A stretch of DNA of 14,829 nt from assembly GCA_026770615.1 (NCBI GenBank), contig MU631442.1, positions 263,026 through 277,854 of the forward strand, given 5' to 3'. The notes below the pieces were generated by a model. It had not been told where the DNA came from, did no database searches, and worked only from the letters and a program-made list of their open reading frames with translations. Origin of the DNA: Pavlovales sp. CCMP2436 (Eukaryota; Haptophyta; Pavlovophyceae; Pavlovales). This document shows, piece after piece, positions 7,466 through 14,829 of this stretch. Every line of letters starts with the position of its first letter. The first letter of the stretch is position 1. Made by a program: the position numbers and the translations under genes.

Positions 7466-7994
7466 ACGTATACACGCAACTAACTTCTTCCTGAAAAGGG
7501 CTCGCGTGAAGCCATTGTTTTGCAACTAATATCCCGTCCAACTCTGAGTTTAAGCCGCGCAACGCATTATTAAGTATTAATTAAAAGTCTATATACTTTG
7601 CTATGCAAGAAGTTATGGCCTCAAAACGATTTAGATTAACTCTGAAGGAAACGATACGACGCCAGGCTGGCCACCAACCCTTGACCGCCTAATAAATTAC
7701 TGCGTCCAGGAGGCCCTTGGTGTCAGCGTCTGTCCGAGCGTCACTCTGCTGAGCTTTAGCGTCCGCCTTGCGGTAGTGATATCATAGTGAACGATGTAAT
7801 TTTTTTCAGTGGTGGTCAAGCAAGCAGCTCAGGCGAAGCTGAAGCCACCTGCTGGAACGGTGGATTCACTTGCGAAAGTGACGTCGTTATGAACCGACGA
7901 CGATGAGAGGACTCGAGTGGAATAAATTATATAGTAAGTTTATTACTATGGGCATGGCCCCGACGCGCCGGCGGAGCTTTAGGCCTTGCTCGGC
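7466..7994. other. Intergenic stretch after copy B
   Basis: Composition is AT-leaning. The motif GCAACTAA, which also occurs within copy B near 7354, recurs near 7478 and 7522, so the element or a degraded relative may extend to about 7540. CTGGAACGGTGGATTCACT at about 7853-7871 nearly repeats CTGGAACGGCGGATTCACT at 3490-3508. No gene is seen. Confidence 0.45.
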
Positions 7995-9450
7995 TCAATT
8001 GACAAAGTTGGACCGCACGCGCCCGAGGATGTACTCGCCGGCCGTGGTATCCTCGTGGCCATCGCACTTAATAACGGCCGCCTTGTCAGCCTGCGCGAAG
8101 AACGCGATCGAGTAGCGCGGCCTGGGCGGAGTGGCTCCCACCTGGGTCGGCATGCGCACGCGGTGAAGGTTAGAGAGGAGTGATTTGTTCGACCAGCGCA
8201 TTAGCATGTCGCCGATATTGACACAGATCCCACCAGGCACCGGGTCGACCTTGAGCCAGCCGCCAGTGCCGCCTGCCTTTGGGTTCGGCGCGCACTCGAG
8301 GCCAGCTTCGCCTTTCCGCTGGAAGAGTAGCGTCACACAGCACCAATCGGTGTGAGGGCCAGCGCGCCAGTAGCCCGTAGCCATCGACTCCGGCGCGCGC
8401 GCGTCGATCGGCGGGTAGTGGAGCATTCGCAGCGTGCACTGCCCGCCTGGGCTCCAGAGATTGTGCGATTTGACGAGTGTGCCAGGCTCTAGGTGCGGGC
8501 AAGCGGCTGGCTCGAGCAGAGAGAGCACGCGCGCAGCCAGTGTGTGTGCCTGCGAGAGCAGCGTGCGCGCTGCAGGCTCGAAGCCCTCGGAGGATGGCCA
8601 GCCGATGTCCATGGCGCCCTCGCGCGCTGTGATCTGGATCGACTCCTGGAGACGATTATTTATTTATTATCATTATTATTGTTATTATATTGGTAATGAT
8701 TTCAGGCCAAGTGACCTATTGCTCAAGCCGGCTATTGCTCAAGCCGGGACGGTACATACCCGTTGGCTCGAGCAATAGGTCCCTTGGCCCGAGTGTTTCT
8801 CAACGCTTGGGTCCGGTGGAGAGACGCAGGCACGGTGGGGCGATGGGCGAGTGGGTGCAGCCTGTAAGCGGGTGTGCAACTCCTGTGAAGCGCAGTGCGG
8901 ATGCTCTCTCGCTGTGAGCTGTGGGCTGGCGCTTGTTGCTCTATGCTTTGTGCGTATTAGTATTACCAAAGCATAGAAAAACACCCAAGAGTTGCAAGAG
9001 TGCCCACGTGCACCTCACTCGCGGAGCCACACGCTCAACAGTGTCCTGGCGTAGTTCAAGAGAATGTCAATGAGGGCGTGAGCGTGCTGCTCTCACCTTC
9101 TGGTCAGCCAATCCTGTGGACGGGCGCACTTGCGCAAAATATTCATAGCCCGAATTCATGTCTCGGCGCCAGGGTGCCTGCGCCTCCTTGGCCTCCTTGG
9201 GCTGTGCGAAGAAGCGCGCAGACGCGCCGAATGCCTCCTCGATGGCCTCCTCCGATACGCCGTGGTTGAGCAGGGTGAAGAATCCGACCTCGGCAGCAGC
9301 GGTTAACATGCTGCTGGAGATCGTAACGTCGTCCAAGCTCATGTCGACGACAGGGACGGAGCCGGTGCCCACCTCAGCGCTACCAATCGACTTGAGGTTG
9401 TGCTCGGTCTCAATCTCGGCCTGAGCGGCGTCCGTGCCCTCCGATTCCAT
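7995..9450 (-). CDS. Isopenicillin-N-synthase-like 2OG-Fe(II) dioxygenase, two exons
   Basis: Exon 1 is 9450-9097 and exon 2 is 8645-7995. They join in phase 0 and give 334 residues. ATG 9450 (MESEGTDAAQ) is the first in-frame methionine. The N-terminal DIOX_N region contains VPVVDMSLDD and EVGFFTLLNHGVSEEAIEE. The junction reads GLADQK|ESIQIT within the conserved stretch that follows GYEYFAQVRPSTG. The C-terminal jelly roll carries the iron triad His216 and Asp218 (GPHTDW) and His279 (SNLHRV), and Arg295-Ser297 (RYSIAFF) for the 2-oxoglutarate carboxylate. Members oxidise small molecules such as hormones, alkaloids or flavonoids, or beta-lactam precursors; no substrate can be named. It is tail-to-tail with the alcohol dehydrogenase. 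Confidence 0.92.
8705..8789. repeat. Inverted repeat with internal 16-bp tandem duplication
   Basis: GGCCAAGTGACCTATTGCTC at 8705 pairs with GAGCAATAGGTCCCTTGGCC at 8770-8789 with one mismatch, and pairing extends weakly inward. CTATTGCTCAAGCCGG is duplicated without mismatch at 8716-8731 and 8732-8747. The whole unit resembles a small foldback or MITE-like insertion in the dioxygenase intron. Confidence 0.8.
8941..8976. repeat. Perfect 10-bp inverted repeat in intron
   Basis: CTATGCTTTG (8941-8950) and CAAAGCATAG (8967-8976) are exact reverse complements separated by 16 nt. It lies in the dioxygenase intron, about 120 bp from the donor. Confidence 0.75.
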
Positions 9451-9510
9451 CGCACGGAACGAGCGTGCGCGCAAGCTCAAGCGGCTTCTCCGCTCGCTCG
9501 CTCCAGCAAT

Positions 9511-9794
9511 CGATTTTTAAAAGTTTACCGCTCCAAGGCCCCATTTGCGAGCTCCGCGCGGCGTGCGTACTGGAGGCGTGGGCCGAGCGCGCACTCCGAC
9601 GCTTCTGCTTCGCTGCATCGGCGCCAGCATACCTAGTTCATTCGAGATTTAAAAGTGCGAGTTGCCTGCTCTCACCGACTGAATGTACACCCACCTCCCT
9701 TGGCCCAACGGCAACGCCTCTGCGGCGCAAAACGATTTTTTTAAAAGTGAGCGTCTGCCTCTCGGAGATCCACGCTGCTGCGTGCGTACTGGAG
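9511..9794 (-). promoter_or_regulatory. Repeated TTTTAAAA promoter-like module upstream of the dioxygenase
   Basis: Two modules share both ends: 9511-9575 and 9733-9794 each start CGATTTTT with TTTAAAAGT and end GCGTGCGTACTGGAG on the plus strand, about 62-65 bp long. A third, partial copy near 9644-9680 has GATTTAAAAGTG followed by a CCTGCTCTC block similar to CTGCCTCTC of the last one. The hexamer at 9516-9521 lies 66 bp upstream of the dioxygenase ATG, so this module is best placed to act as its promoter. Confidence 0.5.
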
Positions 9795-10024
9795 TGAACT
9801 GTTTTTTTATTTAATTTACAGTATCCGAATCCCGGACCGGATTTGTAAATTAAGAGGCGGCGTTCCTCTGATATCCTCTTTTTGAGACCCAGTGGCACAG
9901 CGTGGGCCACCCTATTTTAACGGTCTTGGCTTATGCCCTGTGTGGCTTGTGTGCACATATCTAGAAGTACGTACTGATTTCGCCTTTCGGCGCGTAGCGT
10001 CAGTCGTCAGTGCCCGTGACCGCC
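9795..10024. other. Intergenic stretch between dioxygenase and ankyrin genes
   Basis: An AT-rich patch at 9803-9850 includes TTTTTTTATTTAATTTACAG. The remainder has mixed composition. No gene, hairpin or repeat is evident. Confidence 0.4.
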
Positions 10025-11323
10025 TCATGATGATTCCTCGATTGCAGCACACTGTACAGACTTCGCCTCACTGACACTCGTCACTCCGCTCCCAGCCGAG
10101 CGCGAGCAGGCTCGCGGGACGCACGCCGAGCGGCGCGAGCCTGCTCCAGTCGAGCTGGACGCGCCAGCGCCCTTGCGAACCCGCCCAGCCGAGCAGGCGC
10201 ACCCTGCCCGAACGAAGCACGGCGGCATCAGCTGGGCGGCTTGCTGCGGTTGAGCGCGTGTGCCATCACGAGCGGACATACGTCGAGGAGCGCGACCTCC
10301 TCGCCCGCGAAGCGCGCCTCCCGGACGAGCAGCTGGCCGAGCCGCAGCAGCTCGGCCGCGCGCGTGCACGTGTGTGGGGAAGAGCGCGTGGCTCTCGCGC
10401 GACCACGGGGCTGCCGCCGCCACCACCAGAGAAGTGCCCTCGTGAGCCGGGTCGCGCGCTAGCAGCGCACGCGCGAGCCCGAGCGGCGTGGGCGCGCCGT
10501 CGCCGCTGCCGTCGCTCGCGCGCACGTCCGCCCCACCCACGAGGAGCTGGCGCACGCGCGCCGGCGGGAGGAGCTCAAGGTGGTGTAGAGGCGTGCTCCA
10601 GCGGCTCGTCTCGAGCACCCACGCGCGGCAGTCGGCGGGCGCGTCCTGGCGGAGGTCCTCGCGCTGCGCCCCGTAGGTGCAGAGCAGCTGCACCACCTCG
10701 AGCCTGTCGCTCCCCCAGAAGAGCGTGGTGTACCCTCCAGCGGATGCCGCCAGGACATCGGCGCCCGCCTCGAGCAGGAGGTGCGCGCATTCGATGTGGC
10801 CTTGAAGGCTCGCCCACATCAGCGCCGTGCGGCCGTCCGCATCGGCATGGTTCGCGTCGGCGCCCGCCTCGAGGAGGAGGCATGCGCATTCGCCGTGGCC
10901 TCCGAAGCTCGCCACCATCAGCGCACTGCGGCACCATCCATCGGCGTGGTTTAACTCGGCGCCGGCCTCGAGCAGAAGGCGCGCGCACTCGGCGTGGCCT
11001 CGGCCGCTCGCATACACCAGCGCAGTGAGGCCGGACGGATCGGCGTGGTTCACGTCGGCGCCGGCCTCGAGCAGGAGGCGTGCGCACTCGGCGTGGCCTT
11101 GGCCGCTCACATACATCAGCGCAGTGAGGCCGGACGGATCGGCGTGATTCTTGTCGGCGTCCACCTCGAGCAGGAGGCGCGCGCACTCGGCGTGGCCTCG
11201 GCCGCTCGCCACCATCAGCACAGTGAGGCCGAACGAAGTGGCGTGGTTTACGTCAGCGCCCGCCTCGAGCAGGGTGCGCACACGGTCCACATCCCCATCC
11301 CTGCACGCGTCGATGAGCTCCAT
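10025..11323 (-). CDS. Ankyrin-repeat protein with probable frameshift near its C-terminus
   Basis: ATG 11323 opens a 432-codon frame. Residues 1 to about 190 are six tandem 33-residue ankyrin repeats with little divergence (core GHAECARLLLEAGADVNHAD), and degenerate repeats continue to about 270. Ankyrin arrays bind partner proteins; no target can be inferred. Up to residue 322 (HALFPTHVHAR) the frame reads well, then becomes Arg/Ala-rich low-complexity text. From 10356 another frame of the same strand continues smoothly (AELLRLGQLLVREARFAGEE) and stops at 10228. One nucleotide too many, or one CG dinucleotide lost from the CGCGCG tract at about 10357-10363, explains the switch. The product is therefore either about 365 residues (sequencing error) or the gene is damaged. 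The last 200 bp of the long frame are probably not natural coding sequence. Confidence 0.8.
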   Translation of the reverse strand: MELIDACRDGDVDRVRTLLEAGADVNHATSFGLTVLMVASGRGHAECARLLLEVDADKNHADPSGLTALMYVSGQGHAECARLLLEAGADVNHADPSGLTALVYASGRGHAECARLLLEAGAELNHADGWCRSALMVASFGGHGECACLLLEAGADANHADADGRTALMWASLQGHIECAHLLLEAGADVLAASAGGYTTLFWGSDRLEVVQLLCTYGAQREDLRQDAPADCRAWVLETSRWSTPLHHLELLPPARVRQLLVGGADVRASDGSGDGAPTPLGLARALLARDPAHEGTSLVVAAAAPWSRESHALFPTHVHARGRAAAARPAARPGGALRGRGGRAPRRMSARDGTRAQPQQAAQLMPPCFVRAGCACSAGRVRKGAGASSSTGAGSRRSACVPRACSRSAGSGVTSVSEAKSVQCAAIEESS

Positions 11324-11416
11324 CGCGGGCCCGCCGCGCAGCAGGAAGGCAACACAGAGAGGGGGCGGAGTAGCACAATTGAGTTCGAGTCAGCGCTCTC
11401 GCTTGAGCTTCGCAGC

Positions 11417-11422
11417 TTTAAA
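11417..11422 (-). promoter_or_regulatory. TTTAAA promoter-like hexamer
   Basis: TTTAAA lies about 95 bp upstream of the ankyrin ATG, in otherwise GC-rich sequence. The role is inferred from recurrence before neighbouring genes. Confidence 0.4.
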
Positions 11423-11439
11423 CTCGGCGGACACTAGAC

Positions 11440-11790
11440 ACTAACTCGGCGCCGTGCATATCTGCTGGAGGTGGTTCTTTGGTTCTGAGCCGCAAGGCCT
11501 GCGCATAAATATCGCATAAATATCGCATAAATATCGCGGCGTCGCGCAGATCAGCTGCACCAGGGTGAGACTGGCGCTTTCCAGGCTGAGGCGGTGCGCC
11601 CACCAGTGGCTGTCGAAAGGACGTCGGCGTCTGCCTCGGGCAGGATGCGCGCGCACGCCATGTGGCCCTGTGTGCTCGCCAGTGATAGCCCAGTGACAGC
11701 CATTCGCACAGTGGCGTGGTTCGCGTCGACGCCAGCCTCGAGCAGGAGGCGCATCAGGACTGATGTCTGACGTCGACCAAGTCGATCACC
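11440..11790 (-). pseudogene. Broken ankyrin-repeat paralogue
   Basis: On the minus strand, text at about 11753-11600 reads RLLLEAGVDANHA, GHMACARILPEADADVL and TATGG. These match repeats of the intact neighbour (LLLEAGADANHADADG, GHIECAHLLLEAGADVL, SAGG). After a frame change the next blocks, WWAHRLSLESASLTLVQLIC, follow the neighbour's LFWGSDRLEVVQLLC. No start codon in a good context, at least one frameshift, and an 11-bp tandem repeat in its 3' part mark it as a decayed partial duplicate lying 5' of the ankyrin gene. Confidence 0.65.
11502..11537. repeat. 11-bp tandem repeat, three copies
   Basis: CGCATAAATAT occurs three times without mismatch from 11502 to 11534, followed by CGC. It interrupts the degenerate ankyrin sequence. 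Confidence 0.85.
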
Positions 11791-12482
11791 GAGTGAACAC
11801 CACCTGTTCAACCTCAGCCATGCTGAGCCGCTTATTTTACTGATCGAGGGATTCAAGCTGACGTCTAAATGTCCTGGAAGTCGAAGCTGCTTATTTACAT
11901 GACGCAGGTCCTCGAGCAGCGCACAGAAGTTTTTTTAACTCGCCCGTGTCGACGCATAAGCCTTGCTGAGCGGCCTTGGTCAGTGCCCCACCCCCCATTC
12001 TCATTATATAATATATCAGACGCCAGCTTGAATCCCTATCATAAATATATCGCTGACTTGAAACGTACCGCCAGCCCGAACCTCCCTACATTAATATATT
12101 GCGGACTATCAAGCATGACCTTTCCCGCTAACTTATTAACTATAGTGCCGCCCGCGCTGGCACCAGGCTGGCCCAGGCTGGCGGTCGATGGCATCACTCC
12201 ATCAGATTCAGCCGGGGCCCGGTCCGGCGTCACTGACTGTGAGCGGGCGGTGCCGGTTGTCGTTCTTCAGAAATCTTCACTGAAGTCCTTCAGTCGTTAA
12301 GAGCTAATATGTGCTGATATGGCTAGAGAGTGATGCGCGCGCTTGCACTGTGCCGATACTTAATCACATTTATAATTTTACGGTCATACGACCAGCCGCA
12401 TTGTACGTTAGAGGAGTATATACGTTATTGAACATAGGTCCAGCAGGCAGGACTCAAATACATAATGCAAGGACGCGCATGG
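11791..12482. other. Intergenic stretch without a supported gene
   Basis: Composition is mixed and partly AT-rich. The plus-strand frame 11869-12300 (143 codons, ATG at 11869) is the longest, but it spans a diverged tandem repeat and AT-rich text, has no codon bias and no recognisable motif, and is not called. CAGGCTGGCC/CAGGCTGGCG at about 12162-12182 is a small tandem duplication. Confidence 0.5.
12021..12116. repeat. Diverged 48-bp direct tandem repeat
   Basis: Copies start CGCCAGC at 12021 and 12069. Shared blocks are CGCCAGC, GAA-C-C-CCTA, AATATAT-GC-GACT. Identity is moderate (roughly three quarters by eye). Confidence 0.55.
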
Positions 12483-13115
12483 CTAGCGCATCTTGTTCTC
12501 CAAATGCGAGATCTCCGCGTGCAGCCCCTTGAGCTCGGCCTCGAGGTCGGCTTTGCGCGTCTGCGCTGTGTCGAGCATTCCGCCCACCTTTTCGCGCAGC
12601 GCGCCCAGCTGCTGCGCTTCGCGCGCGGTGTCGAACGAGGCCCAATGCTCGGCGAGAACGTGGTTGGACCAGCCGCTGCCCGGCTTGTCCGACTGTAGCA
12701 GCCTCTGGTGGAGCGTCTCCGACGGGTTGACGAACACGAGCTCATCGTAACGCTCCGCTACCACGGCCCGCTTGGGCACGAGCTGCTCGCCTGTGTCGGG
12801 GTAGAGCCGCAGTGGGATGAGCAGCTCGACGGGCGTCTCGGTCGGGTCGACAAAGTGGATGGTGGCGGAGATGTCAAACTCCCCCCAGCCGAACTCCGTC
12901 ACGTCGAACGGCGCCTTCTCGACCGTCCGCGTGGGCGGGTTGAACGAGGGGTGCAGCGTGAAGACCACCTTGCGCACGAAGAGGCCCAGGTCCTCGTCGG
13001 GGCGGTTGGAGCGCAGGTAGCAGGTCCAGCGATGGCTCTTCGACTCCTCGGCCTTCTTGCCCAGCCAGAAGGCAATCGTCCCGTACACAATCGGCTTCTC
13101 GAGCACGGCCGACAT
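12483..13115 (-). CDS. YEATS-domain protein, GAS41/Yaf9 type
   Basis: This is a single-exon gene of 210 residues from ATG 13115 (MSAVLEKPIVYGTIAF). The YEATS domain spans about residues 7-110, with the acyl-lysine pocket motifs HPSF (55-58) and GWGEF (77-80) and the family strand VELLIPLRLYP. A segment AVVAERYDELVFVNPSETL follows, typical of GAS41/Yaf9 rather than of TAF14 or ENL/AF9. The C-terminal 50 residues form a heptad coiled coil (LREKVGGMLDT to LENKMR). By family knowledge it is a nuclear reader of acetylated or crotonylated histone H3, shared by the NuA4 acetyltransferase and SWR1 remodelling complexes. Length is close to the animal protein. It is divergent from PRP8, with 534 bp between start codons. 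Confidence 0.95.
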   Translation of the reverse strand: MSAVLEKPIVYGTIAFWLGKKAEESKSHRWTCYLRSNRPDEDLGLFVRKVVFTLHPSFNPPTRTVEKAPFDVTEFGWGEFDISATIHFVDPTETPVELLIPLRLYPDTGEQLVPKRAVVAERYDELVFVNPSETLHQRLLQSDKPGSGWSNHVLAEHWASFDTAREAQQLGALREKVGGMLDTAQTRKADLEAELKGLHAEISHLENKMR

Positions 13116-13649
13116 TGGCCCCGCCCGCCGCAAGCCGCCCGCCTCGCTCAGCCGGGCCCCGCTCCGCCGGGCCCTCGCGACGCCTGCCTGAGCCTACGCA
13201 AGTTGCCCGCTCGGCGCTCGAGCGAGTTTAAAATTTGGTATCCGACTGACAACGACTGCTGCTAAGCCTGCCCTGCCCGACATGTATCCCGAAGGTGTAC
13301 GAGCCCACGGCAAAAGGAGGTCACACGGAGACTCACGCGCTCACTATGCCGCGCAGTATCGTCAGCTGGGTGCGTACAAATCCAGTCAAGTATCAGAAAG
13401 ACCATGGGCGGAATGAGTTTGCATGTACGCAATGCTTCACAATCGGACTTCCCAACGAACTCGCTCGGTTCCCACCCCACGCCACGGGCCCGGAGACCGT
13501 CTCTGAGTTCGCCAGCATTTTTTTTTTCGACGAGCGTGTCTTCGCGAGGCGGCCTGAGGCAGGAAGCTTGCTGAGGGTTCGCTCGCAGAGAGCAACAGGC
13601 CGTTCAGGCAGCTCGTGGAGAGCTCGCAGGAGGGAGAAAGCAGGCAGCC
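13116..13649. promoter_or_regulatory. Divergent YEATS/PRP8 intergenic region
   Basis: The two start codons are 534 bp apart. TTTAAA lies at 13227-13232, 112 bp upstream of the YEATS ATG. No equivalent was found close to the PRP8 ATG; a poly-T run (13519-13528) lies about 120 bp before it. No gene is seen in between. Confidence 0.5.
13227..13232 (-). promoter_or_regulatory. TTTAAA promoter-like hexamer
   Basis: TTTAAA within GAGTTTAAAATTTGG lies 112 bp upstream of the YEATS gene ATG. The hexamer is its own reverse complement, so it could act in either direction. Confidence 0.4.
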
Positions 13650-14829
13650 ATGCCGCCCGCGGCATCGATGCCCGGGGCGCTGCCCGGGGCGGCGCAGCAC
13701 CGTGAGTCTGACGCGCAGCTCGAGGACAAGGCGCGCAAGTGGCTGCAGCTCAACACCAAGCGCTACTCGGAGAAGCGCAAGTTCGGTTACTCCGAGCACC
13801 AAAAGGAGGACATGCCCGCCGAGCACCTGCGCAAGATCGTCAAGGACCACGGCGACATGTCGTCCAAAAAGTTCCGGCACGACAAGCGCGTGTACCTCGG
13901 TGCGCTCAAGTACATCCCGCACGCCATCTTCAAGCTCCTCGAGAACATGCCCATGCCGTGGGAGCAGGTGCGCATGGTCGACGTGCTCTACCACGTCACC
14001 GGTGCGATCACCTTCGTCAACGAGGTTCCCAAGGTGATCGAGCCGGTCTACCTTGCGCAGTGGGGCACGATGTGGATCATGATGCGGCGCGAGAAGCGAG
14101 ACAGGCGGCACTTCAAGCGCATGCGCTTCCCCCCCTTCGACGACGAAGAGCCGCCGCTCGACTATGGCGACAACGTGCGCGCGCTGCCCCCCCCCCGCCC
14201 GCACTGGCCAGTACCTGCTCTAGCTTCCTCTCTGTGTAAAGGAAAGGATTTCTGATTAGGACGTCTGTCCCCGGAAGACAATCTCCCGGACGTGAATCCA
14301 GGACCACTCCCCGAGCACACATATACCGCCCCCCCCCTGAGTCTAGCTACTCTGTGTATCCTTCCATTTTTATTCTTATTTTTCTACGAGCGCTGCCCTC
14401 TTTCCCCCGCTGCCCGCTCTGGCCGTCTGTCCGGTGCATCCTCTGGCTGCCCGATCTCCTGCCTTCCAACAGGACCCTTGCAGAGCATCCTGCCTGTGCT
14501 GACTGTCTTTGCTGACTGTCTGTTCTGACTGTCTGCTCTGCCCCCCCCCCTTCCCCCCTCGCACAGTGGTGGTCTTTGGATCTGTTGAACAACGAGTCTG
14601 GGAATACGAAGGATGTGTTCATATTTCATTTAACACAATAGTGTATGCTAATGTATTTACCCCCAGGTGCTCGACGTGGAGCCTCTCGAGCCGATTGCGA
14701 TTGACCTGGACGAGGAGGAGGACGCGGCGGTGTTGGGTTGGTTCTACGATCATTACGCGCTGCGCTTCTCAAAGTTCGTCAACGGGCCTAGCTACCGCTC
14801 GTGGCAGCTTTCTCTGCCCGTGATGGTGC
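13650..14829 (+). CDS. PRP8 spliceosome core protein, 5' part (runs off the window)
   Basis: Exon 1 is 13650-14174 (175 codons) and exon 2 is 14667 to the window end, joined in phase 0. The translation matches the N-terminal part of PRP8 almost residue by residue: [89 protein letters not shown], then [10 protein letters not shown] and [21 protein letters not shown]8 is the U5 snRNP scaffold that cradles the catalytic RNA of the spliceosome; the full protein usually exceeds 2,300 residues, so about a tenth is here (about 229 residues). ATG 13650 gives an N-terminus of typical length before the conserved block; an alternative ATG is at residue 7. Confidence 0.97.
14175..14666 (+). other. First intron of PRP8
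   Basis: This 492-nt intron has GTGCGC donor and ACCCCCAG acceptor. It is rich in C and T and contains runs of C up to nine long near 14189, 14330 and 14540. Between about 14496 and 14540 it carries a loose tandem of CTGACTGTCT (three times) ending CTGTCTGCTCTG. It has no open frame of note. Confidence 0.93.

Larger units (their letters stand above)
8646..9096 (-). other. Intron of the dioxygenase, rich in inverted repeats
   Basis: This 451-nt intron has GTGAGA donor and CTCCAG acceptor. Its 3' end has an AT-rich stretch of AATAATAATGATAATAAATAAAT type. It contains two hairpins and a tandem duplication (listed separately). Confidence 0.9.

Noticed and set aside
10258..11028. 256-codon plus-strand frame opposite the ankyrin gene
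   Set aside because: It is an Arg/Pro/Ala-rich shadow of the repeated ankyrin codons on the other strand.
10025..11323. Ankyrin gene as a giant-virus insertion
   Set aside because: Composition matches the neighbouring cellular genes, it carries the same upstream hexamer, and no other viral gene is present.
11869..12300. 143-codon plus-strand frame
   Set aside because: It crosses a diverged 48-bp tandem repeat and AT-rich sequence, lacks the GC3 bias of real genes here, and has no motif.
12708..13265. 185-codon plus-strand frame opposite the YEATS gene
   Set aside because: It is antisense to a well-recognised gene and has no family signature.
1..14829. tRNA or rRNA genes
   Set aside because: No cloverleaf with matching T-arm motif or conserved rRNA string was seen by eye on either strand; a dedicated tRNA search could overrule this.

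Overview
This is nuclear DNA from a eukaryote with GC-rich coding exons. The best guess is a haptophyte or another unicellular alga of similar composition. Three points support this: (1) four genes are split by introns with GT...AG ends, and three of these junctions can be placed to the base because both the reading frame and the protein family continue across them; (2) the window carries the spliceosome core protein PRP8 and a GAS41/Yaf9-type YEATS protein, which exist only in eukaryotes; (3) strongly GC-rich coding islands sit in AT-rich, repeat-laden spacers. The haptophyte suggestion rests on composition and on the style of the ankyrin gene family and is tentative.

Layout. 1-804: AT-rich spacer with two tandem arrays. 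805-2028: a minus-strand two-exon gene with TPR-like segments and a Gly/Asp-rich tail; its 3' end is uncertain. 2400-2850: GC-rich island with a 51-bp tandem repeat that is open in several frames. 3484-3852: orphan coding-like block. 4068-4372: a perfect short hairpin followed by copy A of a dispersed hairpin element. 4706-5665 (minus): prolyl 4-hydroxylase-like 2-oxoglutarate/Fe(II) oxygenase. 5929-7176 (plus): two-exon zinc alcohol dehydrogenase, head-to-head with the hydroxylase. 7210-7465: copy B of the hairpin element, inverted relative to copy A. 7995-9450 (minus): two-exon isopenicillin-N-synthase-like dioxygenase whose intron is full of inverted repeats. 9511-9794: a promoter-like module present about three times. 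10025-11323 (minus): ankyrin-repeat protein with a probable frameshift, and upstream of it (11440-11790) a broken ankyrin paralogue. 12483-13115 (minus): GAS41/Yaf9 YEATS protein. 13650 to window end (plus): the 5' part of PRP8, two exons.

How the parts relate. The YEATS and PRP8 genes are divergent housekeeping genes (chromatin acetyl-lysine reader; spliceosome). The middle of the window holds three oxidoreductases in a row, two of them divergent, but no shared pathway can be shown. Each of the five minus-strand protein genes has a TTTAAA hexamer within about 115 bp upstream of its ATG, a candidate core-promoter element. The most unusual signal is the pair of hairpin elements: their flanks and inner stem are alike, but the outer stem differs in sequence while remaining self-complementary in each copy. 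This is the pattern expected of a conserved structure.
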